DNA of 64,000 nt from positions 212,198-276,197 of the forward strand of contig LSRX01000858.1 of NCBI GenBank assembly GCA_001939145.1, read 5' to 3'. Source of the stretch: Symbiodinium microadriaticum. Its lineage: Eukaryota; Sar; Dinophyceae; Suessiales; Symbiodiniaceae. Positions 40,452 to 53,056 of the stretch are shown here, piece by piece; within the stretch, counting starts at the first letter, position 1, and each line of letters starts with the position of its first letter. A model generated the notes under the pieces. That model was not told where the DNA came from. It did not search any database and saw only the letters and a program-made list of their open reading frames with translations. The translations under genes and the position numbers were made by a program.

Positions 40452-43400
40452 ATGATCTGTCAATGCTTGCAACACCTGATGCTGTCAGTCACGGTGGTCT
40501 CGGATGCCTACCGTGGTGTCACTGATGTTGTCTTTATGGACACGAACGATGTTTTTGGGACATTAGCCGGACCTATCAGCTGGACACGGCCTTCGGATTT
40601 GACGGATGTTGACGGGTATCGGTTTTTGATTACAGCTGCTGCAACATACGACCCGTCAACTCTCGACTTCCCATCTTTTGCTGAATTGGATCATGGAGGA
40701 TTTGGTGGTCCTCTACCCAAACTCAACTCAAATTTTACGCTGGCAGACACTCAGCGACAAGCAATCATTGCAATGCCTGGTGCGACGCCGCCCCGCTACT
40801 TGCAAGTTCATACAGTTATCTCAGGAAATTGGCAGCTGGTCTCAGAGCTTGCTCCCTCCGCCATCATTCCCTTATATGATATTGGTGGGTCGTTCACCAC
40901 TTTACCTTTTGATCAACAACATGTGACGTTTGTGGATTCAGATCCTCGCTGCGGCTTTCTCGGTGGTAGCATTTCGTTTGATCTCCCTGCCGATGCCGAC
41001 TTTACATACCTGAGGTCCTGGAAAGTTTACTTTGCTGAGGACCTCAATGGTGCAAATCCTACACCGGCTGTGGAGCTGCCAATGGCGCTGAACAACCTTA
41101 TCAATTTATCGTCGGATTTTGAGGTAGGTGCTCGAACTGTTCTGACCATCGCAGGCCTGCAGCAGTGTGCCCAGAACCAACCCATAATCCTTCTGCTTGT
41201 TCGGTCAACAGCCTCGGGTCCAAGAATGGGGGGGCTCGCTCATTTACTCGTAGGTCCTCTGAGCTTACTTGACCCCACCTCGCCCGGCCCCCAGGTGTCA
41301 CAGAAGATGGTGATATCAACATGTCCATTCCGGATGTGGATGCCTGCACAACAACGACATCTTCCAGAAGCACATCCTTTACTCTAACACTTACCACAAC
41401 ATATACCAGTAGCTCATCATCGCGTTCCAGCACAATCTCCACGTCCACATCAACCAGTGCATCTAGCTCCACGAACACGCCATCTTCAACTTCTACGTCC
41501 ACGAAGACAACAAGCAGTTCCTTCACCGCCAGTTCCACCCAAACCTCCAGCAGCACATCGCCGTCTACAGTCACAGTCACCACATCCGCATCAACGACGA
41601 CATCGAGCTCCACGACCACACTGTCTTTCACTGCTACATCAACGAAGACAAGCATATCTTCTACCTCCAGCTCTACCCAGACCTCCAGCAGAACATCTTC
41701 GCTTACTGCCACAGCTACAGCATCTACCACATCATCTTCCACTTCTACATCCACACAGACGTTCAGCGCTTCTTCCACCTCCAGCTCCACACGAAGCTTC
41801 AGTAGCACATCCTCTACGCTCACAGCCACCACCATCTCTTCCTCAACCACCACGTCTTTCACTCCTACGTCCACAAGAACGTCAAGCACTTCCTCCACAT
41901 CCATCTCCACCCTAAGCTCCAGCAGCACATCGCCGTCTACAGTCACAGTCACCACATCCGCATCAACGACGACATCGAGCTCCACGAACTCAATGTCTTC
42001 AACCTCGACATCTACCGCAACAGCCACTACGTCCAGCATGTCCTTGACATCCAGTTCCACTCGAAGCTCCAGCGGTACATCCTCCTCGACATCTACGTCA
42101 ACCACGGTGTCCTCCACTTCTACCTCCACCAAGACGTCCAGCAGTTCCTCATCTTCCAGTTTCAGTTCCACCCAAACCTCCAGCAGCACATATTCATCGA
42201 CTGTCACAGCCACCTCCACATCCACGTCAACCGTGACGTCTTCCAGTTCTTTATCAACCACGACATCTATCTCTCTCACCTCGAGTTTCACTTTCACCCA
42301 GTCCTTCAGCAGCACAGTCACACCCACCACATCCGTATCAACCACGACAGGGTCTTCTACTGCAACAAAGGTTCCAAGCACTTCCTCGCAGACAAGCTCA
42401 AGCTCGTTCGTGTCCTTCGCGCAGCTGCAAGCTAGAGCTGTGCCGTCCATTCTGGGAGGCTTCGGTGCAGGTTTGCTTTGCTCGGCACTTGTCGTGTATA
42501 CGTGTTGGACATATGGCCGTTCGAGCAACTCTCAGGTTGCCCCAGAGTTCACAGAGATACAACCTGACTGCTCAAGCAGCCCAAGGAGCAAAGTTCACAT
42601 TGTAATCGATGAGGCAGCAGAGCTTGCAGAGCAGCTTGCAAGAACGCTCCGTGAAGCTCAGCATGAAGCTCACGCGTCTGGTGATTTGGCTAGTGGCGAA
42701 TTGTTTGTTGAGCTGATGGAAAATCTGGAGAGAATCTTCCGCGGGCATCAGCGAAGTTTTTCGCAAGATGTCGAAAAGTTGTGCAGAAGCTGGAGGGCGA
42801 GAAACCTGTCAGCTCGAGGATTCCCTCCAAATTCTTTAGAGGCTTCCTTGGTAAGAGATTTAGCAGACACAGTGCAAAGTTTGGTGCAGCAGCGAAGCGA
42901 CATGCCTTTGAGCAGGTATTCCTTCACAGTTCTGTGCCAGGAAATCCTGGAGACCTGGCAAAAGCGTTTTTTGGCTGAGGACGCCGCGGCAGATCGCTCG
43001 GAGGCTGCGGCGGCCGCAGACCATGGTGACTCGAAGAGTAAGGCTTCAAGCTGCTTGCAAAGTGATGCCTGCATTGACTTGCTGGTGGCTCTAGAAGAGC
43101 TAGTTTGGCAGAATTCACGTGGAGAAGAATTCAGGAACGAAGTTGCAAGAGTTTGCCGGAGCTGGAAAGACAGGCACAGGGGAGAAAGCTTGCCAGACAA
43201 TGCCGGCGTAGTGCTTCTTTTGAAGAGTTTGTCCGACCTGCTGCGAGCTGCGGTGAGCAGCGATGGTGGCAAAGTGCAAAGAGGACGTAGAGCTTGTAGC
43301 AACCTGCTGAATGCTTTGAAGAAGCTGTTCAGCGACGGTCGTCAGAGACCAGGGGGAAGTCTTGCTAACGAGATTTCCCACGTTTGTAGGACCTGGCAGA

Positions 43401-43570
43401 CAGGAGAATGCATGTCTGCAACTAGCGAATCAGCTGTGCTTGTGACGGACATGGCTGATGTGCTTCAAGCCGAAGCACTGCGTGAAGCGAGCAACACGCT
43501 TGCGGCAATGTCATACGGCACAGAAGAAATTCTGCCCCCCAAAAAAGTGGTTGTGGCTTGGCCTGCATAG
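40452..43570 (+). CDS. Ser/Thr-rich single-pass membrane protein with repeat ectodomain
   Basis: Two exons: 40452-41154 and 41295-43570, with intron 41155-41294 (140 nt, GC-AG, phase 1, 'cagg' at both edges). Exon 1 has two related modules: DVVFMDTNDVFGTLAGPISW and HVTFVDSDPRCGFLGGSISF, each followed by a Tyr-rich strand (GYRFLITAA; WKVYFAEDLNG), like a beta-sandwich repeat I associate with protist surface proteins. Exon 2 gives about 355 residues of almost pure Ser/Thr, a likely O-glycosylated stalk. A transmembrane segment follows (SILGGFGAGLLCSALVVYTC), then about 350 cytoplasmic residues with repeated helices ending CRSW, ETW, CRSW and CRTW. Topology suggests a type I surface protein. The N-terminus and any signal peptide lie in unidentified upstream exons. 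Confidence 0.75.
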
Positions 43571-46500
43571 GAGTCCCTTTGTGACTTTCCCACCCCGGAA
43601 TACGGCTTGCATGTCGGGCTTCGCTCAGGAGTGAGCATGGTGCAGTCTGCCTTGTTCTCGCTGTGGAAGGCATGGCTGTTCTTGCTTGAAGTTAGCGAGC
43701 CACAGTCATAGGACTTCTAACTTTAAGGGGATTCTTCTTGAACTGGTTTTGTGCAATCGGCACCCTGCGATTTTGTCTTTGCTTCTGCTTGTACTTATTT
43801 TGAGGCCTGCACGTGCAAGGGCACACGCACAGTGTCGAGCAGGGTCCAGCATGCTTGCGATGACTGTGCCATTGTCAGTGCCATCGCCCACGCCACGTTC
43901 GCCTTCGTGCTCATTATCCTCACTTTCTTGGGAGCGGAAAGAGCCGCACGGACAACAGCAACAAGGATGACCGCCATGGGGGTGCCTGCTGACACGGAAT
44001 CTGTTCCGGCCTGTTCCTGTTCGTTCGTGACAGAAGTTGACTTTGTTGGGATCCCTCGGATAGTTGCTTGTCGATGCCTACTTAAGCCAGATCCCAACGG
44101 GCACAAAACGGGAAGGTGTGATGCGCGGACCCAATCCACATTCAAATGCAGACCTCTCATCTCTGCAGGCAGACGTGACGATATGTTCACAAGTCCAGAC
44201 TGCGTTATTGTCAGGGATACATGACCTACTTGCATCCGGGAATGTGGCCAGAAACCCGGGCAATTGTGGCGCAAGATGCAGTCCTTCCACCCTGAGACAT
44301 TCGCAGGACAAAAGCATCTGCAAGTGCTCCATGTGAGTCTGGAAGGCATGGCACCCAGCTTCGAGCTTCGCTGTTTACTGCAGGATCTCTTAAAGCTTTG
44401 AAGTGCGCCATGCATATCCAGGCATCCAGATGCATCCAGCATGCACTTCCGCGCTGGCCAGTCCAGCATCCGGCTAAGGCATTTCTTCTGAAGGCCAGGG
44501 CCATGTCTCCGTGCCCAGCTCGCTTGCGGCCAATTCCGCCACAGCCTGACCATTCTCCACAGACTTTCACCGTGACAAGCGTCGGCCTCTCAAGGCTTGG
44601 GCGTGCGACGTGCCTGTGAAGGCGCAGGCATTCCACCTCCAAGGCCAAGGGCCAGTCGGGCCATTGCCAGGGCTCCTGGCGCCGAGCGTCACAGAGTCGT
44701 CGCGCGTCGTGTTCTCGTCGTGGTGTGCCCTCATAGCCCTTGTCAGAGAACGACACCAAAGTACCGTTTGTGATGTGTCCTCTAGGACTCTAGGAGCCTG
44801 GCCTAGCCTTTCCGGAATTGGCACTCTGCGATGCTACACGTCAGGCGGCTTGCTCTGGATCCTCTCTTCGGGGCTGCTTGAAGCCTGGAGTGTGCAAGCC
44901 AACCCACACCTGCTCAGGCCTCGAAGCCGCTAAAGTTGATGTGCTGTAGCCGCCGCGTGGCGCAGGCAATGGACGACAGATCTGCCACGTGGATTTCAGC
45001 CCACAGCTTTGTGCAGGCCACAAGGGGTCTAGGTGATGGCAGCACGTGCGGCATGCATCCAAGTCGTGTGCCCACTGTACTCACAAGCGGGTCGCAGGGT
45101 GGCCAAGGCATGCTGCCAAGTTTCATGCGAAGTTCAAAGATGTTGCGAGGCTTCGGAAAACAGGACATCCACAACTGCCGAGTTGTGTAGTGTAGTACGA
45201 AACATGTCAAGCAATGCCGTCTTCCCATCCTTCAGCGAGATATCTGCGAGAGCTCTTTGAACCTGCGATGCGAGGCTTTTTGACTGTGGAGAACAAGGAG
45301 AGCCAAAGCTGCTCGTTGCCGGACACTCTAGCCTTGGACCAGGCCAAACTGCAGAGGAGCACTCCTGTGCCTCTTGCTCGTCCATTGTCGTCTCAGTTGG
45401 GTTGGTGCATTCTAGGACCCTATGCACACAGGCCGCTGTTTGCCTGCTGTGTGCATCACTTGTGCGAGGCCTCCTGCAACTTGCGCCGCCTGCTCATGCG
45501 AATGCGGCGAACGGCCGAGTCTAGCTTGTCTCAGCTGCGAACCGCCAGAGCAGCGCAGAGAGCGACGCAATCGCTCAGGCCATTGATTATATCACTAGCT
45601 TGGCTCATCCTTAAGGATGGAGCCCATTTCTTAACCTATCAGGGTGAAAACCAAATGCATGTAGGCCACGTGGTTTCTCGTCTTGATTTCATCCTGAAGA
45701 GGTTGAATTTGGACTGCAGGCGTTCCATCTCGGCCTTTCCACATTGCATGGACACACTTGCACAGTTCAACTAGTAGCTAGAAGTGCATGATGAGCTTTG
45801 GGCACACAAGTTGTCGCCTCACGCGGTGATCTGCGATCTGGCACCTGCTAAAGCAGCGACCATACCGCGAACAAGTCGTGAGTTTCTGAAACGCCCTGAC
45901 AAAGGCCATTTCGTAATACACCGGTAAGAAGCATCACGTCAAGTTGTGCTGCGGCATCAGATCTTGCTTGCGTGATCTCCCGCAGACAGGCCTCCTTAGC
46001 ACAAGGCTGGTAAAAGGTGAGTGGTGATGATTAGATCTGGCGACACGCACTTCACAAGCAACATTCCGGGCTCATCTCCGTTGCCTCTCGATGCCAACGC
46101 CATGGGGATTCAGGGCCGACCAGGGCCGAATGCAGGATCCTTTGCCACGAGTACGGAGCTGGAAGCATTGCAGCGGGGCTGATCCCAAGGCCGGTGTTCC
46201 ATTTCGAAAGTGTTTCCGGAGCTGCAAGCACCGCAAGCGCGACCGGTGGTGGGGACCTCGGTTCAGAGAAGCGCTTCCAGTGTGGATCCATCACAGCATG
46301 TATATCACTCGGTTTGTACCTTCAAGTTGGCAGCGAGCGCCTCTCTTTATTTGTTGATGATTAATATTTCTGCGAGCCAGGCCGTGCTGCATGGACCAAC
46401 TGGAGCGGGGCTTCTGCGCGGGGGCTGCATGGCAGATCGGATTGGACATGTAGCAGCCATGCTTGAATGCTGCCTAAGGGTCTTAGGAGTGTGTGATCTC

Positions 46501-48620
46501 GTGCTATGACATCAAGCCATGATTACTCAGAAATAGCATGAAATGGCTTCAGGGGGGAACCTATACCCTACGATATTGCTCCACATGAGTTCTTTGCCGA
46601 GTTCCGGTCAGCTGGTGCGAGAATCATTAAGAGAATCATCGGCATGAAGATCTGTCAGGCTGATGCAGACTGCATTGAGTTCATGGTTTTTCGTGTTCGA
46701 GTGCAGAAAACTCCCAAACCTTACGGCTGGGTTCGTCGTGGGGAGGGCTACTGTAGTGATTGACGTTCCACTCTGAATACTGTTTACTGTTGTAAATATG
46801 ACCATCCACATTCTCCTTGCAGTATTTGACATGCATGAACTATGTTGAAATAACCGGTCACAGGCCGTTTTCCAAGTTAACCAGAAATCCCGTCGCAGGC
46901 AGTTTTGTCAACGCAAATTGTCTCATCTCTCACTCGAATTTTGTTGGTCTTTGCAAAAGTCCCTGCCTTCAACTGATTCCCCAGTGACAGTAGTGGTGCA
47001 GAATGAGGTTAGTCGCACGCGGACTGACTTGTTAGAGGATGTTGCCAAATCTGTTTCAAAAAGCCTTGTTTGGGTTGCATGGGCGGGCAGGGATCTTGAA
47101 ACAAGGCGACAGAGGATGAACGACAGGCATTTCATCATGGCCTCCATTCTCAAGTTGCCTTCAGTCAACGTCTACAAAATCATCACAGTCGCATTGTCCA
47201 CATTCTTCCGCGAAGGTTGAAGGTTGACTATTTGAGCAGAGAGAAATGATCCCATGTACTGGCACGTACTTACTTTAATGTTGTGGTCCCAAGTCATCTT
47301 GAGGCCGCAAACCGGCGGACTTCTCAGCATGTGAGCACACGGTGGCATCAATGTGTGCTTGATTCGGTGCACACCATGGCCTCAGGCATTCGAGAGACTC
47401 GTAATGAGGAGTCAGAGCGCGACCGCAAGTTCAAGCAGAAGGCGCAGTCGCACAGAGCAGAAGACTCGAGGATTTGCACGGTGTGACATTCATAATAGCT
47501 TGCATAATCGTGTGGTTCTTTGTCGCGTTGTTACTGTTGGTTTTCGCTGGCAGCATGGCGGAGAGTGGCCAAGGCGACATGAAGAGTTAGGGACGGGTTT
47601 GGAGTCGTGAAGTCAAGCACCTTCAATTCAACGGCAGGTCCTCGAGGGAATCATGGCAGAACTGCGGCGCGAGGCACGGCAGATGTCCCAAACTGGGTCC
47701 CAAACATGACGTAGTGCGTGGCGGTGTTCGCCAGACTTCCAGCCCCAATCCAATTCCGCCACGAGGTTGACCGCCTGGATGAAGATGCATGGATGTTCAA
47801 GAAATTGGACTTCTGACGGCTGGCAAGCGAAATTGTCGAAAAAATTTTGTGGACGAGCCGCAGCAAGTGAGCCCGCACTTAATCCCGCAACTTGCGAATT
47901 GGTGGGTCGTGGGAATTCTTACAAGACGCACAGCGTTCAAAGCCTTAGGCCTCGAAACGTTGCTCACCCGTGTTCACTGCATTTCACTGTGTTCCCATGC
48001 GCTGCCGGTCCAGAGGAGGGCTTAGTACTCCGGGGGACTTGCTGGTGGCATGTGGCATCGCCACCATGCCATGTGGGTTAGATCTCCGGCCTGCGGACGG
48101 CGCATGTGGTCATCCAGCAAAGCCCAGTCCCAGCGACTGAGCTGCAGGATAGTTTGAACTATAGGTGTTGAGTTTTGACCTTGAGTTTCGTCGCACTCTT
48201 CACTTGCTCCGAGGCTGGCAGGTGCCGCGCATGGCCATTGGGCACACCTTCTTCAGAATTTACACGGGCGGCCTGACTTTCGCAATTTGACAAAGCTTGT
48301 GTACTGAATTCTTGTGAGCCACAGTGCCCTTCAATCTCATGTGAAGCTAAGGCATCCCTGCCACCAAACATACACCGCCGGAATGGAAGCCTTCCGCAAA
48401 AGCTTACATTGGGCTTCCTGACACGATGAGACCTCCAAATGAAGAACAGTCACAAGCAACGCTTTGTGTTCAACTCCGATGCTGAGGAGTGGTGCATATG
48501 GCTTCTCGCAGACATGCACATTCGAGGTGTCAGGCGCTTCATGATTCATGCACTTATGTTGCTGGCATCGTTGCATGCCTGTTGTGAACATATCCGGATG
48601 GTCCTGGCAGGGTGCCATCC
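43571..48620. other. No confident gene
   Basis: Five kilobases of overlapping frames on both strands. The longest (minus 43795-44553, plus 43751-44224 and plus 45214-45774) conflict or lack motifs, and no splice series could be built. Part of the right end may hold first exons of the PPR gene. Confidence 0.4.
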
Positions 48621-51600
48621 GCATATGGCTCTGCTGCAGCTGCCTGCAGCCGGCGTGCTCAGTGGCAGGCGGTTCTGGCGCTGATGGACACGATGCAAGG
48701 ACTGGGAAGCTCGAGCTGGGGCAGCTAGGGGCAGCTGGGTTTTGGAGTACTACATCTCGGTTGAGGTCCTAACCTCAAGGTGGTAAGCGCTGCAATCAGC
48801 GCTTGCGGGGGAGCGCAGCAGTGGCAGGCATGGACTGTTGTTTTTGGCAAGCTTCCCTTGTTTCCGTCTCCTTTCAAGGCAGCCGTGTACCTCATCCACA
48901 GCATGGAGATCCAGCTCCTGGTGCCTGACACCATTGCCTGGAATGCAGCCATCACTGCCTGTAAGAAAGGCAGCCAATGGCAGGTCCAGCTTCTGCTGAA
49001 AACATTCATAGCAGACTGAGCCTGATATTTGACAATATTTGACACAGGGAGCGGTGGCACTTCTCCCGATGATGGAAGCGCAGCAACTCCGGCCAACTCT
49101 GGTAACATTTGCGGCACTTGTGGAGGCAGGAGTTACGCACATCAGCTGGAACACCAGAAACTATGTCGTGCAGGCGTGTGGGCACGGTTTGTTTTGGGAC
49201 AGGGCCCTGGCGCTCCTGGAGGTGTGGATACTGGTGCAGATGCAGCGTTGAGGGTTTCATGCTTTGACGACTGTGTCAGTCGTGTCAGGAGTCTTCGCGT
49301 AACATGCAGCCGGACATTGTCCTTCTCAATGCCGCGGCTGCAGCCGTCGCGCGAGGCACGAAGCGAGAATCGCTACCACTCACTCACTGAAAAGCTGCGT
49401 CATTCAGGTGCACAGTGGCAGGCAGCGCTGGCGATCTACGCAGACACACACCGCTACTTCAAGCCGGACATCATCATGGCCGGGGTACTTCAAATTCTAT
49501 TTACTGTGCCAAATTCGTACAGAAGAGTGTCAATCATTCCTACACATGATCTCAACCTTGCGCATGAAGCGATCTGGGACGAGCATGCCAAGTTCAGGTC
49601 AGTTTAAAGTCACAAGCACAAACATGATGCGACTGCCCCGCAACGGTAAGCCGCTGTGGATTAGGTATGAGTCCGTGCCAGCAAGATCCTGGTGACTACA
49701 GAGCCTTTCAAATGTGGAGTAACTCAGCATTGGACTTGCGAACCTTCCATCGGTACAGCGGGTTGAAGTTGACATGCAGAGACGGCACGAGACGGTCAAT
49801 GGCCAACGGTCATGTCCACAGGTCAACACAATTCTGGCGGCATTGGCACAGACTTGGCGGTGGGAGGAGTCCTTGAGCATGCTGCATTCTACCAGGCCAA
49901 AGCCGCCAAGCGGGGATATCATGCTGCCTCTGCAACTGACGCTGTAGGCAACCAGACTCAATCTCTTACAACACGACGATGAGCGCCTGCTTCCGGGGAA
50001 GCCGCTGGCAATGTGTCTTCGAGCTGTATGCTCGGATGCTGCAAAAGTGGTCTAGCTGAATCGTGTGAGGGAGCGAGAGCGAGCCGGTTGTCAGTTGAGT
50101 TGTATGCCTAGAGCTCCACAACAGGTGTGTGCGCAACCGCTAGGTTAGGGGTCACACCGCGCGATAGAAAGAGAAAGCGAGAGAGGCTGCGTGGGAGCGC
50201 GGAGCGTGCTCTGCTTTCTCTGTCTGTGCTGAAGAACAGAGACTGCTGAAGAGCCCCAAAGTCTCCTACTCCTTAAAGCAAGGGGTGGAAGGACGGGCGC
50301 AAGGCCTGAGGGTCATGCCAGTGACCACTTAGTGTAACGGAACCCTCTCGGCCACCACCCAGACACCTGACAGACAAGGGGGCGTCGATGCAACGGGCAG
50401 CTCCCAACTCCGGGCGGGGGGGGGGGGGCAGCACCGTCCGAGCCGCAACATCACAGGCCAGTCACAACAGTGACAAGCACGGCAACGACATGGAGGTGGA
50501 CTGGGGAGGCGATGACGATGCAGATGCGGAGGTGTGTGAAGACTGCCAAGGGGGGGTGCATCCAGAGGCTCGAGATGCCTTGTGAATCACAGACAGAGGC
50601 GCAGGAGGACGAGCAGTGGCCCTGGGAGAAACTGGGAAGACCGTCAGAAACGCCCCACCCAACACGTGCAGCGGCGACGTCCAACCAGGGCCCCACAATG
50701 ACATGGGGGATGTGACGGGATGTGCGACAAGTACAAGGACACATAGCGCAGAGCAGCGAGAGGAAACGAGACGGTTAACTTCGAGTGTGAACGGCCAGAT
50801 CTTTAAAAAAATCGCTTGGCAGGGGGAGAGTCATGATGATGCTTGTGGGGCTGGTTGTTGCCGTCTGGTGGCTTGCTCTGAGTTTTTTCTCCGCCTGTTG
50901 CAATTTCATCCTGTTTCATCCTCATGCCAGAGGGATAGTGCATGCTGTACCATGCTTTGCAGAGGTCTTTCAGATTGTCTCATGGCATTGCACATTTTAA
51001 GCAGGTCGGGGATTTCTTTCCTTGGCCGTTCTCACATAAAGCCCTTCCACTCATGGGTCATATTGGCCACCAATCCTCGTTTCGGTTCAACACACCCTGT
51101 ACGAGGCGACTCTATCCTGAATTCGGGAGGCCACTTAATTCACTTCGTTTGGGGGGACCCTATTTGCATGTGTCTTGCTGTTTTACGTTGTTGCAAGTGC
51201 ATGCAGTGCTTCCTGTTTGGATGATCTGCTGGCTTCCATTCTTTCAGCCCAAGCTACAGCCCGGGGGTACATCCGAGCCGGATGGGGTTCTGATTTAGGT
51301 TCTTGTCTTCCCCGTTCTGCTTTTGCACGGTGACTTCTCCCTGTCTCGTTCGTCATTGTCCTCCCGCCGTCTCGCGAGGATCTTGTTTCCATCGATCGGC
51401 GACGGCGGAGATGCCAGTCTTGATGTACTGTAGCGACTTCCCTGGCTTGGTTCTAGATATCCCACGGTGTGCTAGCTGTCACAAACAACTATGAGGCGAC
51501 CTTCAGGCAGAAAGAGGCAGACAGCAGGTGTCAGCACAGAACGATGTCCAACTGGATCCCATGTGCTGTCGGGTCCTGCATCTGCATGAGACGACCAGAA

Positions 51601-53056
51601 GACATGGACAACGCATCTTCAACCGGCACTAGCAGTGCCATAATCATGCCAAGGAAGTTGAAAGTGCTCGACGGCACCTTCAACACACTGTGCCGAGTAT
51701 TTGAGAAGAACTCATCCTGGCAGAGCTGTTTGCAAATCCTGGAAGATGCCTCCCTTGCCGGACCCGGGGTCTTCAGAGTAAAGCTGTTCAGTATAGGCTC
51801 TGGTCTAGGTCGTTTCCGACGGTGCCGTGGCAGGAGCACCACTGAGTCAGCTTTCTCCTCAGACTTCGGAAGGGTTCGCTCCCCTCAGAGCAATGCACGC
51901 CCGTGAGGCTCACGCTTTCCCTGGTGGTCTCGGCCTGCCAGAAGTCGACGAAGTGGCAGCAGGTGCTCCAACTGCTCCAGACGATGGAGGCCCGGGGGCC
52001 GCGTGTAGTGGCCATTTCAGCAGCACGGCTCGTGTCTTCGCCTTGTGGCGGAGGCTTCTGGCATGGTGTTGGACGATGTCTTTCAAGCCGCCGGCATGAC
52101 CAGCCATGTGCACATGGGCGATTTGGCAACAGCACTGGCGTCTTGGTTGTGTTCATCTACAACTTACTTACCTTTGGGGACACCCGTGTCACGCGGCTCC
52201 CACTGCTCTTGCAGGCTTGGTATCGGGAGCGCCCGCTTCGTGGACTTCGGCTTGGCGGTCGCAAGGCTGGAGCAGGATGGCTCGAACCGGGCCGCCGTTG
52301 GGGACACCTCGACCTGCATGGTTTGCAGCCAGAGGAGGCTGGAAACCAGGCCGTCAGGATCACAGTCACGTTCGAGTGCAGATCTGCAAGAGGCACGCCT
52401 GGCAGTCTGCTGTGCTCTGTTGGACGCCACGATGGTGAAGCCTGGGATGCTGCCGTCCTGGGGCGCGGCCCTTGCGATCAGCATCAGCATTTCTCTTTCA
52501 CAGGTCACCACAGAGAGCGAAAAAGGCATCGCCGGGCCGAGGCCTTGTCCTGGTGACGGGGCGCGGCAGCCACTCCGAAGGCCGGCAAGGATTCTGGGAG
52601 CTCGCCGCCTCCTACGGCATTTCTGCACAGTGATTGACAGATTAACACCGGCATAGATGATAAATTGCGAACGGGAAGCTGCAAAGAATCTGCAACAGCG
52701 TGAAAAAGAAGGAATTGGAAGATTAGATACTGCTGTATGCAATGCTCGAGGACCTGGGGAGGGATGGCGGGGTGGCGATAGAATCCTTTGATGCAGTCGC
52801 GACGACTGGCAACTGTCCTAAGGTCCTAGGTACAAAGCAGTGCAACGCAGTGCAAGGTGAGTCAGTGCTGCGGCCGGCGGTTCTCCAGCTGCTCAAAGAA
52901 CTCGGCTTGGCAGCTAGAGTGGATCCGTACAACAAAGGCACGTCACATTCCGCTTTGTGTGTGCCACCATCTTGCTGCTTTGACTTGCTTGCAAACTCCC
53001 TGAGGGCGAGTAACACTTCCTGCACGCGAGTTGCTGAACTTCATTTGCACAGTTGA
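48621..53056 (+). CDS. PPR-SMR protein, many micro-exons
   Basis: Plus-strand segments in changing frames carry pentatricopeptide repeats of the dinoflagellate style, with W-Q after a central Ala-Cys: 48621 (YGSAAAACSRRAQWQAVLAL), 48780 (SAAISACGGAQQWQ), about 48900 (PDTIAWNAAITACKKGSQWQ), 49048 (AVALLPMMEAQQLRPTLVTF), 49165, 49300 (MQPDIVLLNAAAAAVARG), 49400 (GAQWQAALAIYADTHRYFKP), 49823, 49957 (DSISYNTTMSACFRGSRWQC), 51660 (FNTLCRVFEKNSSWQSCLQI) and 51903 (LVVSACQKSTKWQQVLQLLQ). The SMR domain follows: HLDLHGLQPEEA (52302), LVLVTGRGSHSEG to 52580, intron 52581-52856 (276 nt, GC-AG), then VLRPAVLQLLKELGLAARVD from 52857. PPR-SMR proteins bind organelle RNA in plants. The first exon, most joins and the exact end are unresolved; a 1.6-kb gap (50046-51660) is the longest intron. 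Confidence 0.72.
50415..50431. repeat. G homopolymer run
   Basis: A run of more than a dozen G inside the long intron of the PPR gene. Its length is prone to sequencing error. Confidence 0.8.

Noticed and set aside
41101..42528. Minus-strand 475-codon Val/Glu/Asp-rich frame
   Set aside because: It is the antisense of the Ser/Thr-rich repeat; the plus strand has the transmembrane segment and structured tail.
43795..44553. Minus-strand 252-codon frame
   Set aside because: Conflicts with plus frames over the same bases, shows no motif, and Cys/Trp/Met are scattered as in random sequence.
45214..45774. Plus-strand 186-codon frame
   Set aside because: No recognisable domain or splice partner; composition not convincingly protein-like.
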